From Owenia fusiformis (Eukaryota > Annelida > Polychaeta > Sabellida > Oweniidae), in assembly GCA_903813345.2 (NCBI GenBank), contig CAIIXF020000001.1, positions 40,333,366 through 40,397,365 of the forward strand: 64,000 nucleotides of DNA, written 5' to 3'. Numbering within the stretch: the first letter of the stretch is position 1; every line of letters starts with the position of its first letter. The position numbers were made by a program, and so were the translations under genes. Below the pieces are notes generated by a model, which was not told the DNA's origin, did not search any database, and saw only the letters and a list, made by a program, of their open reading frames with translations. This document shows, one piece after another, positions 22,172-35,053 of this stretch.

Positions 22172-24139
22172 GTGGCATGCAGTTTGATTCACTGATAAAC
22201 TGCGCGCCTATTTCAAAATGGCATTGGCAGGTAGCGAGGACACGGCTCGAAGAATTTAGAACGACCAAAATACTGGGAATGCAATGTCAGTTTCGTTCAT
22301 TAGACAGTACCATTATGTGGAGACGAAGTTACGTTACAAGTACCACTGAATTTGTTCCCCGTTGTAAACCTAGTTATCTCAATATAAGGGTCCTAAGTAG
22401 TTTTCCTGTTAAAATGTACCGCGTCAGAGTTATGTCTGTTTATCGTCCTTTGCCGTTTATTCAGCCATTGTGCTTGTATATACTGAAAGATATACTAGGA
22501 TTGGTGCATCTGGTTTAAGTAATGTAGTTTGTGTGTAAAACGATTACAAGCCTTATAGAACGTGATTTAAATTTTTCCTATCAAACTGGTCTGCGTGCTT
22601 ACATTCATGTGAATTTCCCAAACTGCGTGCCTAAACACGGTGAGCATAACTACCCAATGTAAATCGTTCCGGACTTGTTTTTCACAACCATTTGGACTCA
22701 TTTTGAAGGGGAATGAGATGAGACATTCATCAGAATGGCTCAAAAAGATTTACAATTCACTCGTTTAGTAAAATACATACACTAACTTGTACCTAAGACA
22801 TTCCTTTTCATACCCACGTATCTATTTTGCCGATCGTGCCATCATAGATCATATTTATCGGCATTAAATAACAAAAAGTGCCAAAAATATGCTCTAAATC
22901 TCCATTAGTGTCATTTAACTGGGCTTAAACAAAAACATCATTTTATAACGTGGAACACTATCCACTACATTAAAGATCGTATTAATATTTGAAGTATCTG
23001 TACCTTCAATTTGCCATAAATGTCCGAAATGAACAAATTGGAGTTAACGACGGCGAATGGTCATTATTCTGACACGGACTTGTCTTGTAATCACTAGGTG
23101 AACGACTGCAAATTGTACACTTTTTGCTTTCGACGTGATAAAAATAACAATTTGAAATTGTCAATGGTATTCTTACGTTCTGTTGCTTGATAATTTGTCT
23201 ATGCTTTTGAAAAAATTGCATTTAGTATGTTTTTGTTTTATAGGAGTTTTTGTACTTATTATTCACACATTTTGTAATTTCAGTTCCCCGAAACAAGTGA
23301 CACGAATGTACTTTTAGAAGTGCAGACAAAAATATGTTCATTGAACATTTCGAGAGGGACCATCGCTCAGATTTATTTAGGCTTGACGTTCCTTTTCGTG
23401 AACATCCGATGTTGTAATTAAACTCGCTATAGTTAATAACGTTAGTACAGTTCATTGCTATGGGTCAATAAAAAGATGATAGAATCAATGTTTGTGCGGG
23501 CATAGAACGTATTTCGGTAATCAATGATGTTTGTATATATTCTTTTCAAAATATATTTGGGGCTCAAATTATTATTGTAAGTTTACAGTAAATCCTGTCT
23601 TAGTGGACACCTCTCTCGTAAAGAGGTAAAACCTATAGATTTTAGGCCATTGGATAATTAAGTGCATTGAAAGTTAAGGGGGCTTTACTGGTTTGATGCC
23701 ACGTTAGCTGGTTCCATATTATTTTATCAGTGGATGGATTTTATTTCCACATTGGTTTTCCTTAAGTTTGAATTTTACAATGACTTTGTAATTAGTACTA
23801 ATTAGTCCCACGTGATGATTATCCATCCTCCGGACACAGGCCTCCAGAATTCGTACCTCCTTCTTTGAAGAAGGAAGGAACTTGGATGATGTCTGGGACC
23901 ATGCGTTTGGAGGATGTGTTTACAATGATCATTTAGTCAAAGAATGAAATTTTGTTCCGGAGGAATTGTAAAAATATATGATTGAATTTTTACATTACTT
24001 TCTGCTTTTTCATATATTTATATCCTTATTTTACCATTAGGCCAAGGTCTTATTTAGTACCCGGGCCTTAGTATGTGTACTAAACGAAACGACACGACAT
24101 CTGGGGCTGTGCAAACACAGTAGTTTCATTGGTTGATTA
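22172..24139. other. No gene recognised
   Basis: Upstream of the receptor signal-peptide exon. AT-rich, a few open frames of 70-113 codons without recognisable domains. GTACCTCCTTCTTTGAAGAA near 23851 and the GAAGGAAGG beside it form a short hairpin. Confidence 0.35.
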
Positions 24140-24235
24140 CCCTGCACGCAGAGTCTAGTTATAAACTTTATGAAGTCGCATAACCGTAATGAAGACGAAG
24201 CTCTCTTTTAAGAAGTGAAGTCGAACGAACACATT
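24140..24235 (+). repeat. Dispersed repeat, copy B
   Basis: Second copy of the 955-1030 repeat. It is followed at 24397-24420 by a short TATG microsatellite. Confidence 0.6.
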
Positions 24236-25800
24236 TAGGGTATTGGTTGATAGAACAGTATACCATAAAAGGCCAACGCTTAACACAATGAAATTACGAA
24301 CGAGGCACGTATTACGTTCGCCCTTGCTTATGCTAAGCAAATAAGGAAGTTATTCACAATTATTACATTCGTTTTTAGAAATTAAACACACTTCAATGTA
24401 TGTGTATGTATGTATGTATGCACATTGTATGAAAGTCCATATATTAATTGGCAATAAAAATCACTCATTATTTCTACATTTTCATTTGATTTAGTGGACC
24501 AAATTGCCCGCTTGGCAAAATAGAATTATTAAAGGATTAGGTACAGTATGGCAAGTGATTTTGGACATATCTTTCACAATGAGTACTTTGTGGGCATAAA
24601 AACAATGGTGTTTTCTTTTAAGTGAATCCAGAATTAGTTTGACCTTGAACTTTTATCGGGTGACGTCTTTAGACAAGATTGTCTGAGGAAGCAATTATGA
24701 AATGCTATCATTCTAGATCTGTAAAGCATTGTCAATGAAGGACCAAACCACTGGGGAGTATCGTGATGCAACAACACCGTGTTGTTGCATCAAGATGGCC
24801 AGACTTCCGGTTATAGATTTTCGTACGATATGTTGTTTCCCCAATTTAAACCCATTTCTAGGACGAGCTTTTCAATAACCATACACGTGAAGTTAGCGCA
24901 CGGTCTATATTTAAAGAAACTCTCATTAGTATACATGTAGCATCATCAAGAAGCAAGAAGTTCACGGTTTTAGTTCCCCACTATTGATGCAACAACACCA
25001 AACCGAAGATGCAACAACACTCCTCTAGATTTGAGCAATGATGCAACAACACCAATTAATAGTATTATTTCAGAAGACCATAAATCTCGGGAGGAACAGA
25101 TTTTTAAATGCTACTATTGCAACACCGGGCCAGTACCCATTTGCGTTCTTCTCAGGCATTCAAAATACACGTCCTGTGGGCAAAGATTCTTTATATGTAT
25201 TTTCAAAAATTTATACTTATAAATATCATAATGTACTGGAAGTTGTTTTATAACATAGTTCAATCACCTTTAACATTGGAAGCATATAGTAACCCAGAAT
25301 CTATTTTCATAAACACCTGTTCCATAGCTTGATGACCCTGATACCAGTTAGTATCATTCAAAATGGTGGACAAACATCTTTCGTTCTCGGTAAACACGAC
25401 GAGCTTTTGGAAATTTTGCACGGCGCACATGTAGAAGTATTGTTCTCTTTGGATTCGTTCTCCCCGATTGAGTAAAAAGGTAGGTAATAGGATTTAGGTC
25501 CCGAAAAGGTAAATTGATAGGGGTACAGTAATCCCAGATTCCCCCTGGGCCCTCGGGAAATATCATAATGTCTCCCGGAATAAAACCAATATTGAATCCC
25601 TCTCAGTAAATAACCTCTATATAATAGCATTGTATAACTGCAATATCATTAAACCAACACTCATCGGAAGTTATGGCGTTTTGAAAACTCAAAATCGCTA
25701 AAGGTGCCCCATGTAAAGTCAATGGGAAATTTTTTTTTGAAGTGTAAAATACGACATATATACGACCGAGTACAGCTTAATTTAATGAAAGCCTTTAAAT

Positions 25801-26336
25801 CACTGGTGATCCACTCGATTACGCTGGTTACCAAAACGAACCGTTTTGGTAACAAAATGTCGGAACGTCGAAGGCACGATTTTTCTTTTTTCCTTATTTC
25901 ACGCGTTCTAGGCAGAATCCCAAAGACGTTTTTTCTCACAGCGTGCATCAGTATCATATGTTTTAGAAAATGTACATGTTTGCGAAAAAATAGCTCAGAG
26001 GACAACAGAATCGTCGATTTACTTCCTCACTTAAGTTACATAAACGGTTTTTCGAAAAACAGTTAAGATCTGCACTTTTAACCCAAACCGTTTATGTAAC
26101 TTAAGTGAGGAAGTAAATCGACGATTCTGTTGTCTTCTGAACTATTTGTTCGCAAATATGTACACTTTCTTAAACATATGATACTGATACAAGTTTGTGT
26201 TAAAAAATGTCGTGGGAATTCTGCCTACAACGTGTAAAATAAGGAAACGAGAAAATCGTACCTTCCGGATGTTCCGACATTTTGTTACCAAAACGAACCG
26301 TTTTGGTAACCAGCGTAATCGAGTGGATCACCAGTG
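25801..26336. mobile_element. 536-bp CACTGGTGATCC fold-back element, TSD TAAAT, nested
   Basis: Arms of roughly 250 nt; ends CACTGGTGATCCACTCGATT and complement. TAAAT is duplicated exactly at 25796-25800 and 26337-26341. Next to each end an inner palindrome AACGAACCGTTTTGGT occurs. It sits inside the 2996-bp element, so it is younger. Confidence 0.92.
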
Positions 26337-26755
26337 TAAATGAAGGGTACCTCAAAAGCAATCTAGCTTCAAAATTTGGACACAAAAATGTCTCGGTCAA
26401 ATTCAAAGTTTTCCTTATTTTTGTGATTCTGACACTACACTTCAATTATATTCTTCGATATTGTGTATACTTGTAGCCAAGAGTGTACTAATAGTGTTAG
26501 CCTTTTGCCGTCAGAAAGTATTTTAACCCACTTTTGAGATATGGGTGTCCAAAAAGTAGATCAAAATAAAAAAATTCTCCAAATTTAACGTTTGAGTTAT
26601 GAATAACATAAGAATATAATTTTCTCAGGAATCAGAATCTGCAAACCAAATTTCGATCCGACTTCTGGTTCGGAAGTTATGGCGTTTTGAAATTTCGATA
26701 AAAATCGATCTGATGGTATCCTGATAGAAAGTCAAGAGTAGCGAAGAAAATGTTG

Positions 26756-27055
26756 AAAAATCCATCCATCCTTCAATCCATCCTTCCTATCCTATCATAC
26801 TATTCTATCCTATCGTCCCTTCTTATTCTATCCTATCCTTCCTATCCCATCCCTTTTATCCCTATCCGTTCCTTCCTATCTATCCTTCATATCCTGTCCT
26901 TCATATCTATCTATCCTTCCCATCCTTTCCTTCCTATCCTTCCCATCTTATCCTTCCTTGCTGTGCTATCCTATCTTTCTTCTCTATTCTCTCCTATCAT
27001 TACATCCTATTCTGTCCTATCCCTCCTTTTCTATTTCATCCATCCATCCATCTTT
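26756..27055 (+). repeat. Pyrimidine-rich (TCCTATCC)n-like microsatellite
   Basis: About 300 bp of imperfect CCTATCC, CCTTCC and CATCC units, beginning and ending with CCATCCATCC. Confidence 0.9.
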
Positions 27056-27832
27056 TTCTGGATGACTCGGCTTAAAAAAGTCTAGATCTGGAGTCTGAAA
27101 TTGAACTTGTTCAATTTCCAAAGTCTAGTTATATTAGTACTTTGTAAAGAATTTCCATACTATACGGTAAATCAAGGGGATTTAATTTAGAAAATGAATA
27201 ATCTTTATTTTTCAGATACAATATCAATGAGGTTGGCTCCCGGGGATTCAATACTTAGCCTATGTATTTAGTTTACCTTGTATATCCTTTTAACTTTGAT
27301 AAAGACAAATACATTAAGGAACCAAACAAAATACGTTTCATTCATGAACCACGCACTCACGCGTTTTATTCATTTCCCGACCAACACCTATAAACAGAAC
27401 ATAAAACAGTTTCTCTAGATATTCAATGATACATTATGTTGGCGTTTTTGCATCAGCACATTGGTGTTGTTGCATCATCGATAATAAACAGAGTGGTGTT
27501 GTTGCATCAATAGTGAGGAATTAAAACCGCGAATTTCTCGCTTCTTGATGATGGTACATGCATACTAATGAGAGTTTTTTAAATATAGATCATGAGCTAA
27601 CTGCATGTGTATGATTATTGAGCAACTCGTCCTAGAAATGGGTTTAAATTGGGAAAACAAAATATCGTACGAAAAGCTATCACCGGAAGTCTGGCCATCT
27701 TGATGCAACAACACGGTGTTGTTGCATCACGATACCCCCCAGTGCAAACACTATAAATGAGAGGTGCATCCTCAAACCATTAACCGAACTTTTCGATAAG
27801 TGTTCAACGTTCACGATACAAAATTACAATTT

Positions 27833-28083
27833 CCATCCCCCCCCCTTGGTTGGGCTCAGAAAAAAAATTGGGCCCAAAGCCCCAAAAAGTGGGCCTTTTT
27901 GGTCATTACTGGGCCTTTTAAGGCCTTATTTTTTAATTTCAGGCCAAATTTTGAAGAAAATGGGCCTCAAAATTTCAAAATTTGAGCCCACTTTTGGATT
28001 TTAGGGGCCCAAAAAAGACGTTTTTTCTCTGACCTGAAATTTACCCCCCCCCCCCCCCTTGTTGGTTCCTAGATCCGCCCCTG
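27833..28083. repeat. C-tract bounded repeat with TGGGCC words
   Basis: Runs of C at 27838-27846 and 28047-28063 bracket about 200 bp in which GGGCC or GGCC recurs some ten times. It ends TAGATCCGCCCCTGG, a common end of decayed invertebrate repeats. Related words occur at 39440-39570. Confidence 0.5.
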
Positions 28084-30834
28084 GATAGTAATCCAACTCT
28101 GAGAAATGGAAGAAATACTTTCATACTTTCAAAATCTAAATTTTGGTGCAATACATTGGCGATGATTAATGCAAGTGGAATACACATTTTGGAATCAATA
28201 TTTTTACATCAAGGTACTAACCGGGTCATTTATATAGATATTAGCAAACTAAGCATTGTTCTTGTGTCATGATTCTGATTAAATTGCACACCGTTTATTC
28301 GTGTATGACGGATTAATGTTTTAAATGCTGCAAATATGGCATTTAAATGATCTATTAACAACATTAAGAACAAAGCATCAACAGGCGGCCGTATCATTAT
28401 TTTCACTGTTTGCAACGTAAATGTACATGAGATCGGGACATAGTATGAAAATAATTACAAATAATAACGAATCAAGTTGTTAACAATCCAGAGGCAAATT
28501 AGTAGATTTTAAACAGTAAATAACGGTTAAAACGAACTTTTTCTTCTCAACTTTCACTAAATTTCTTTGCATTAATATTAGCATACGTCTATTAGTCTAA
28601 ATGTATATTAGTATTTAAAGCCAATAAAGGTGTTTGAAATCTTGCTCACATTTTTCTTAGGCAAATTAAAAATAGCGACGAGTAAACTTTTTAAATATTC
28701 CAAAATTAAAATAGCGAAAAGGCAAAATTTTAAAATTAAACTTTTCTCTCCACATGCATTCTTGCCCCTTGAAAGTATCAAGTAAAGTACATGTATCTGT
28801 AATGATTTCAAAATTCAACATTGACAAGTATCTCTTAATACATTTAATTAATGATAATCATTTAGATAGAATCACTCAGACAACTTCTTCCACTGTCCTC
28901 ATCCACTCAAGGGAAAGATACCCGGTGATTTCAGCGGGAAGTGGCGTTTCGTTCAGTGGATGAGCTGCGCGCGCACGCATAAATGTGATTATCCAATATA
29001 TTTAGGGGAGGGCTATTTGAAATAGTTTTTGGTCTCAGGCGCGACCCAGGGCTGTTGTCTTAAGGACATTTCGTTGAAAATGAGCCATTCGGCTGATAAT
29101 TGGTAAGAGTTTGCGATATTATAATGTATAACTGTTACTCAGACACATATTTTGACACGATTCTGTTGGAAATAAGCTTTGAACCGAGAGATATTCACGA
29201 TTGATATGCAAATTTTTGATTGTGCCATTGCTTTTCCATTGCACAATCCATGTATTGATAGAAGTAACATTAATAATGCAGATTGGTTTACCTTCAATAC
29301 ATGGCAGACACTACATATCGGTCTATTAAATACCAGTTTATCTAGTTAGTTTTATATTTCCATCCACGGCCTGGAGCCTGGGTGTGTTTGTCTCTTATGT
29401 GTATGCTTGTGCATGGACTTCTAATCACTAGCAGAATTTAACATGATGCAAACTCGACATTATAAGTCATGCTGTAACATTTTGACTTCGCTGGAAAACA
29501 ATAGGGATTATTTTTCTTGCCAATCAATCATGAATCACAATCAAAATTTCAGACGGAATGATCAATCAGGCAATGGTCCAAATCAAGTTATAACATTATA
29601 TGATATTCAGCAAGAAGTCCGGTAGAAATACAGAATATTTAAACATCAAAGCTGAAAATTAAAAGCTAATCTGTCAATTTTCTGTCTGCAAAAGAGCGTT
29701 TACATTTGACACAATAACAGACTGAGGCTTTGAAATCTAGGATTCCCCAGGAAAATATGACGTCATACTAATTAGCATAAGGATTTCCCTATTGGTCTGG
29801 GTCGAGCCTTGTTCGAAAACACAATCCATAAATACATGCTAATTTCTAAGGAGATAGGAAGTGTATAACGTGTTTATCGATTTTATTTAAATTAAATTGT
29901 TTAAGTGGATAAAGTGGTCAACACTTGCTTCAATTCATAGCGTAATCGACGGATGGAAACTGACCGAATTCCCGATATCCTACCCCATATTACTGTAAGC
30001 ACAGTGACCTACAGAGGGCGCTATCACAAACAAGTACTGCACGAAACGATAAATTCCCGGGTATTGTAACGCCCTTGATCCACTGTAATGATTTGTTGGA
30101 AATATATCATGTTTATGGAGTTGTTAGACTTCCAAATGGTTTAACCTCAATATGCTAATATTTGCAAACGGCGTGCATATAAAAGTTTGTTTTATTTCAT
30201 CAGAAAACGTAAGCGCCATTCCCCAACCCTTTTATCAGAAGAAACCGAAACTTGCCAGATCGTCTACGTAAGAGTAAGAAAATTTTATTTTCACTTGGCC
30301 AATCTGACTTTGATAAAAGCGCCTCTCCAAATATCATGACACTTCCATTCAGATTTAAACAAAATATCATTATCAAATGTGATGATAAAAGGAAAAACAT
30401 TAAAGAAACTATAAAAAGGCTATTATATATAAAGGTACGAGTGACTCATTCGATAAAAGAATCAAAGACTGTAAAAATTCATAATCTTCTGTCTGATGTC
30501 ATCTTAAGCTAAAAAATTGTGTTTAACATCGTCAATTTCCTTTCTCTCATTTCAATGGATTCCCTTCCACTAAATAATATTCTACTTCTCTTTTTTGATT
30601 TGCTTAAATATTACTCACAAACAATGAAATTTTGAAAAGTCTGCTATAGACGATTTCATGGGAAGTTCCTCCGATTTCTGACATGTGACATAATTTTTAG
30701 TTTCCCAAATGAAAAATACGAAACGACAATGGCCAGCTGGATGTTATATGATCCCCAGAAAACTAAAACCCGGAACTTACTCACTTCGAGAGCCATGTTA
30801 GATTTTGAAACTTATGGCTCTCAAACGGGGAAGT
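28084..30834. other. No gene recognised
   Basis: AT-rich, with short open frames lacking domains. A small hairpin GAGAGCCAT/ATGGCTCTC lies at 30788-30821. Confidence 0.35.
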
Positions 30835-31314
30835 GGACAGCTGATTAATAGTGACCTTTGAATCACAAATTAAGTCGATCAGCGGCCTACTTTTGTTCCC
30901 TAACTATGTTATACATCATTATCATCCTTCCGTGCAAGTGGGCGCTGAAGTGCTTCCTTTTCGATCAAGACTTGTAATTGTTAGTCGAGTGAATGTTTTT
31001 ACTGCCAAATTCCAATATGGCGTTTTCTGCTCGGACATTTCCGTAAATCTCCGGAGGTTGTCCGAACCTAAATCATTCTCAAAAATTCATTTCATTCGTT
31101 GCGTATCTCGCTCCTAGCAAACCGCCATATTGGAAATGGGTCGAAAAAACATTCACTCGATGAACAATTTACAAGTCTTGATCGAAAAAGAAGTATTTCA
31201 GCGCTTCAATACTTGCACGGATTGATGATACTGATGTAAGACACAGTTAGAGACCAAAAGTAAGTCGCTGAAATCTTTATTCATATTTTAAAGGTCACTA
31301 TTATTCAGCTGTCC
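30835..31314. mobile_element. 480-bp fold-back element, possible AAGT duplication
   Basis: Ends GGACAGCTGATTAATAGTGA and complement (about 90 percent); the arms pair over much of the length, for example TTTCGATCAAGACTTGTAA against its complement at 31169-31186. AAGT occurs at 30831-30834 and 31315-31318. Confidence 0.78.
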
Positions 31315-31631
31315 AAGTGCGCTGTGGGAAAGCTATTGTATCAAAATCCACATAGCTTTCGCAGGGAGTAACCCGGAACAATACAATAAAAGAAGCTTTC
31401 TCTCGATGCTTGAGAAAGACAAGAATTTGATGCCAACAGCAACTGGCCTCATAAAAGATGGAGACGATATCAACCTATTTGGCCATGAAATGGACAGTGT
31501 CTCCGTTGCAAAAAGGCAAGGTAGATGGCAGTTGTACGCAGCTAGACTAGCTACTAGCTACAAGTTGTTGGAGTAGATAGTCCAGGGTCTTGAAGCAAGA
31601 CTACTCGCAGCTTGAGTCCGCGCCGTGTGAC

Positions 31632-31950
31632 CAAGGAGGATTGGCTCCTAGGGTCCCAACCAGAGGGGGAATAATCCCAGAGTTCAAAGATGACATACAC
31701 TTATAATGTAAACCTGTATTGAGATGATATACACTCTTTGATTGGTCAAAAATCCAATCTTGTAGAGAATCGATCCAAACTTGTAAAGAATACTCATAAA
31801 ACAACAGCGAACATTGAGAGATTCATTTCAATGGCAAATGAGGTCTGTTTATAAAATTTGTTATCGAATTCTAGTGTGTTTTGAATTTTCGTTTGGAAAT
31901 AAGACCAAAACTAGTGATTCAAACTCTTACGTGAAAAAATGGCGGCTGTA
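31632..31950 (+). mobile_element. Broken copy of the CAAGGAGGATTGG MITE
   Basis: Left end CAAGGAGGATTGGCTCCTAG and inner block TTTCGTTTGGAAATAAGACC to AATGGCGGCTGT match 18104-18408; the right inverted end is lost. Confidence 0.75.
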
Positions 31951-33554
31951 TGGATGATATACTAACTCTGAGAACGGAAGATGGGTCCGATCGAAATCAA
32001 TGCCTTAATACTTGTATCCAGGTTCATTCTAAGGCAAATGGTTCTTTCGATGAAGCGGTAACTTAATAAAATATAGGTAACACCATAGTCGGGTACAATG
32101 TGAGCATTCTCCTTCATTGTTTATTGTGTAATTGTCCACGCGTCTCCGGAATAACAACTTTAAAGATACCGATATTAAAGATACGAATCAGTACTTAGCA
32201 GACATATAAAATATGTCTCTGGTTATTAAGGGGTCTTTGCTTTTAGGTAACGTATTCAGATGCGGCACAGATACTCTGTAGTCCCTGTCACTTCAACGAT
32301 ATTCGCATTTTTCATCGGGGTCTAAACGAGCGTGAACTTTATGCTATCTTGACAAAGTGACTTTTTATTTGTGTCCATCTTCCGTGTGGAATTATGTTTA
32401 GTCTTCAGCCAATGCATTTTGTTGTCCTCTATTGATTAGTAGATTTCGAAATGGTGCGTTACATCCTGTCGAAGCCAGGGATTTTAAGATTTGATTTGTC
32501 TCATATACGTATATCCTTAAAATGCAAAAGCAATTATTTAATTTTAACATGTAATGAGTTGTTGATGTAACGGAGATATAACAAGGTGTTAAAAAGCATG
32601 CCCAATCGGTCGTATAAGCAAGTAGTCCAAAATGCCGAAATTCTTTGTACTGATTCAGGGGCCTAATTTAAATAATTTCCTCAACTGTGATTGGCGCACG
32701 GGCTATCCCGCGCACTCCGCGAAGCATTTCTACGAATGAGACGCCACATATTACTTCGGTCTCAAGTTTGTCAAATGAACCCACGGGATAGAACGTATTG
32801 ATTGAGCGCGGGAACCGACGATGCTTACACTTTAATCGTGAGATATAACAATTTCCCTTGGGGTAAACCCCATATCTAAAACCTATCAGTACATAATCCT
32901 TGCATAATTTCGGCCGAAGATCATATAGTAGCCTTGAAGGGAACTTCAATCTCTCGGGTGGTTACTTCATTCGCTGACACTAGCGATCTTCAGTCATCGA
33001 CAATGGGACTGTCTAGTTTACCTTATAACACGGTCCTCCGGTAAGGGATACATGCCATCGAGATTTATAAATTTTAAGTATTTGAGCATTAAGACGAGAT
33101 CATTCGGCGTCTAGTTATTTTGAGAGTAAACTATAAGTTAGATCATCCTAGGTTAGATTTACATCCACAGGCAGGATAAAAAATATGTTTTTCCACAGAA
33201 TGATCTTGCTAAAATTACACAAGGGAATTATAGGGACCATAAATATGTTTTGCTAAGTTGATAAAATAGTGAGACCCCTAAATTATTTCCTGTATTTATA
33301 ACTACAATTCGTAAGAACTTATGAACTTTTCGCTTTGGATCTGAGTCTCCTACAAGTAATACAATTTGAATATATAGGAAAATAGAATGTCGACTCAGTT
33401 GGACATTTCACCAACAGTTAAATAATGTCAAACATTGTGGGATCCACAGTATCAGTCTACTATATCCTTTGGAATAGAGCTCTAGGTAGTTATCAGTTTC
33501 AATACCAGGTGGCTAAATCGGGGAAATTACATGGCAGGGTATTACAAAGTTCCC
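31951..33554. other. No gene recognised
   Basis: A 93-codon minus-strand frame (32668-32949) carries a 40-bp word shared with 47786-47830 and 58696-58740, so it is more likely repeat than gene. Confidence 0.35.
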
Positions 33555-33558
33555 TTAA

Positions 33559-34160
33559 AGGAATATTCCTTGCCAGACCCTTTCTCTCTTGATATGGTAG
33601 CTATAATCATATATATAGTTTCCATAGTTAGCAAAACATGGGAAAATGTTTTAATATGGTCAATATTGATCATTTAAAAATCTAGTGCTTATTTCCAGTG
33701 AGCTGCCATCTTTTAAGATTTCTTGCAGGAAGTGGTGTCATCAACTCTCAACTTCTATAACCTTGCCCATAACAGTATAGGAAAGTAGCACAAAATCACT
33801 TCTAGACAAGTGATCATTACTTTCTGTGCAAAAATATTTTCATGGCTTGTCAACTTAGAATAAAATAAGAGATTTTAAGAAGGATTAAATAAGATACAAA
33901 GTTGAAAAAGAATATTTAGCTGGTTTTGTAATTCTTAATAGCTCCTCACCTAATGCTATATGCAAAGTTGAGAGTCGATGACATCACTTCCTGTGTGAAA
34001 TTTTAAAAGATGGCAGCTTACTGGAATTGAGCATCACATTTCTAAGTGATCAAATTTGACCATATCAAAACATTTTTGCGTGTTTTGCTAAACATGGCAA
34101 GCATATATATGGTTATAGCTACCATATGAGGAGAGATATGGTTTGGCAAGGAATATTCCT
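33559..34160. mobile_element. 602-bp fold-back element with TTAA target
   Basis: Ends AGGAATATTCCTTGCCAGAC and TTTGGCAAGGAATATTCCT, flanked by TTAA at 33555-33558 and 34161-34164. The arms pair over about 200 nt (33559-33760 with 33957-34160). TTAA targets fit piggyBac or Kolobok elements. Confidence 0.85.
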
Positions 34161-34164
34161 TTAA

Positions 34165-34581
34165 ACTTGAATATTCATCAGTTTTAGTGGTTCACTTTTC
34201 ATATTACCCGTATGTATCTGATATTTATACAAAATTATCTATATGTCCAGTAAAAGAAAATATTATCTGTCAAACACAAGATATTACACTTTTTGTGATT
34301 TTACAATATGGGGTCTATGGGGAATCTCCCCGGCCTAGATGTTACATTTTCAAAGTTTCAAACTCTTTTCATAACCACATTTCTAGTTCATCAAAGTATT
34401 AGCAGAGCACACTTTTTATTTACCAAACCAGAAGGGGCTCAGAAGCAATTCAAGATATACAAATGTCATTCGTGTATAATATGAATATATTTTTCCATAT
34501 ATTTTACTCAGTTTTAAAACAGTGAAATGGATTTTAATGATTTATGGCAGAATATTAAAAATGAAATGTTACTCAGTGGTA
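34165..34581. other. No gene recognised
   Basis: AT-rich; one 71-codon frame without features. Confidence 0.35.
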
Positions 34582-35053
34582 CACTCCCCTCCAAAAGTTT
34601 AGCAACCTTAGCTCCTTCATTTAACTACGTGTTAAAGGTGTTTGAATTTTCGTTTATATGATCTGTGAGGAAAATACTTATAATATAAAAACCAATGGGA
34701 AATGGTGGCTAAGGGGCAAATCTTATTTCAGGATATCCATCCAGAGTAAAAGATTCACCAACAATATATACGCTAAGTGTTCAGTTAACTGATGAATATT
34801 CTGTCATATGACTTGCGGCAAACCTACCATTTCCCATTGGTTAACATGGGAATGTCGATTTTCAAAAATTCATCAAATTTATCATCAACTTTCGACTTAT
34901 TGTAATTGAAGGGAAAAAATGTGAAATGAAGTCCAGTTACTTTTCCATCAATATTTTAAGTATTTTCCTCGCAGGTTACGTAAATAAAAATTCAAACATA
35001 GAGGCACCACGTAGTTCAACGAGGGAGCTAAGGTTGCCAAAATTTTGGAGCAA
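34582..35053. mobile_element. Tc1-type fold-back MITE, copy 1
   Basis: TA precedes CACTCCCCTCCAAAAGTTTA and the inverted right end is TTGCCAAAATTTTGGAGCAA with TA near 35054. The arms share AACCTTAGCTCC and AACTACGTG. A partial copy is at 60888-61345. Confidence 0.82.

Larger units (their letters stand above)
24749..27744. mobile_element. 2996-bp fold-back element with GATGCAACAACAC subterminal repeats, TSD CAAAC
   Basis: Arms of about 300 nt (24749-25070 and 27448-27744) are inverted copies; ends CACTGGGGAGTATCGTGATG and complement (one or two mismatches). The 5-bp duplication CAAAC is at 24744-24748 and 27745-27749. GATGCAACAACAC occurs nine times in both directions in the arms, twice as a perfect hairpin with its own complement. 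The interior holds another fold-back element (25801-26336) and a CCTATCC microsatellite; I recognise no transposase. Confidence 0.9.

Noticed and set aside
26750-27085. 111-codon Ser/Leu/Ile-rich frame
   Set aside because: Translation of the CCTATCC microsatellite.
24749-27744. CRISPR-like spaced repeats (GATGCAACAACAC)
   Set aside because: Irregular spacing, both orientations and eukaryotic context; they are subterminal transposon repeats.
32668-32949. 93-codon minus frame
   Set aside because: Contains a word repeated at two other loci; no splice signals or domain.
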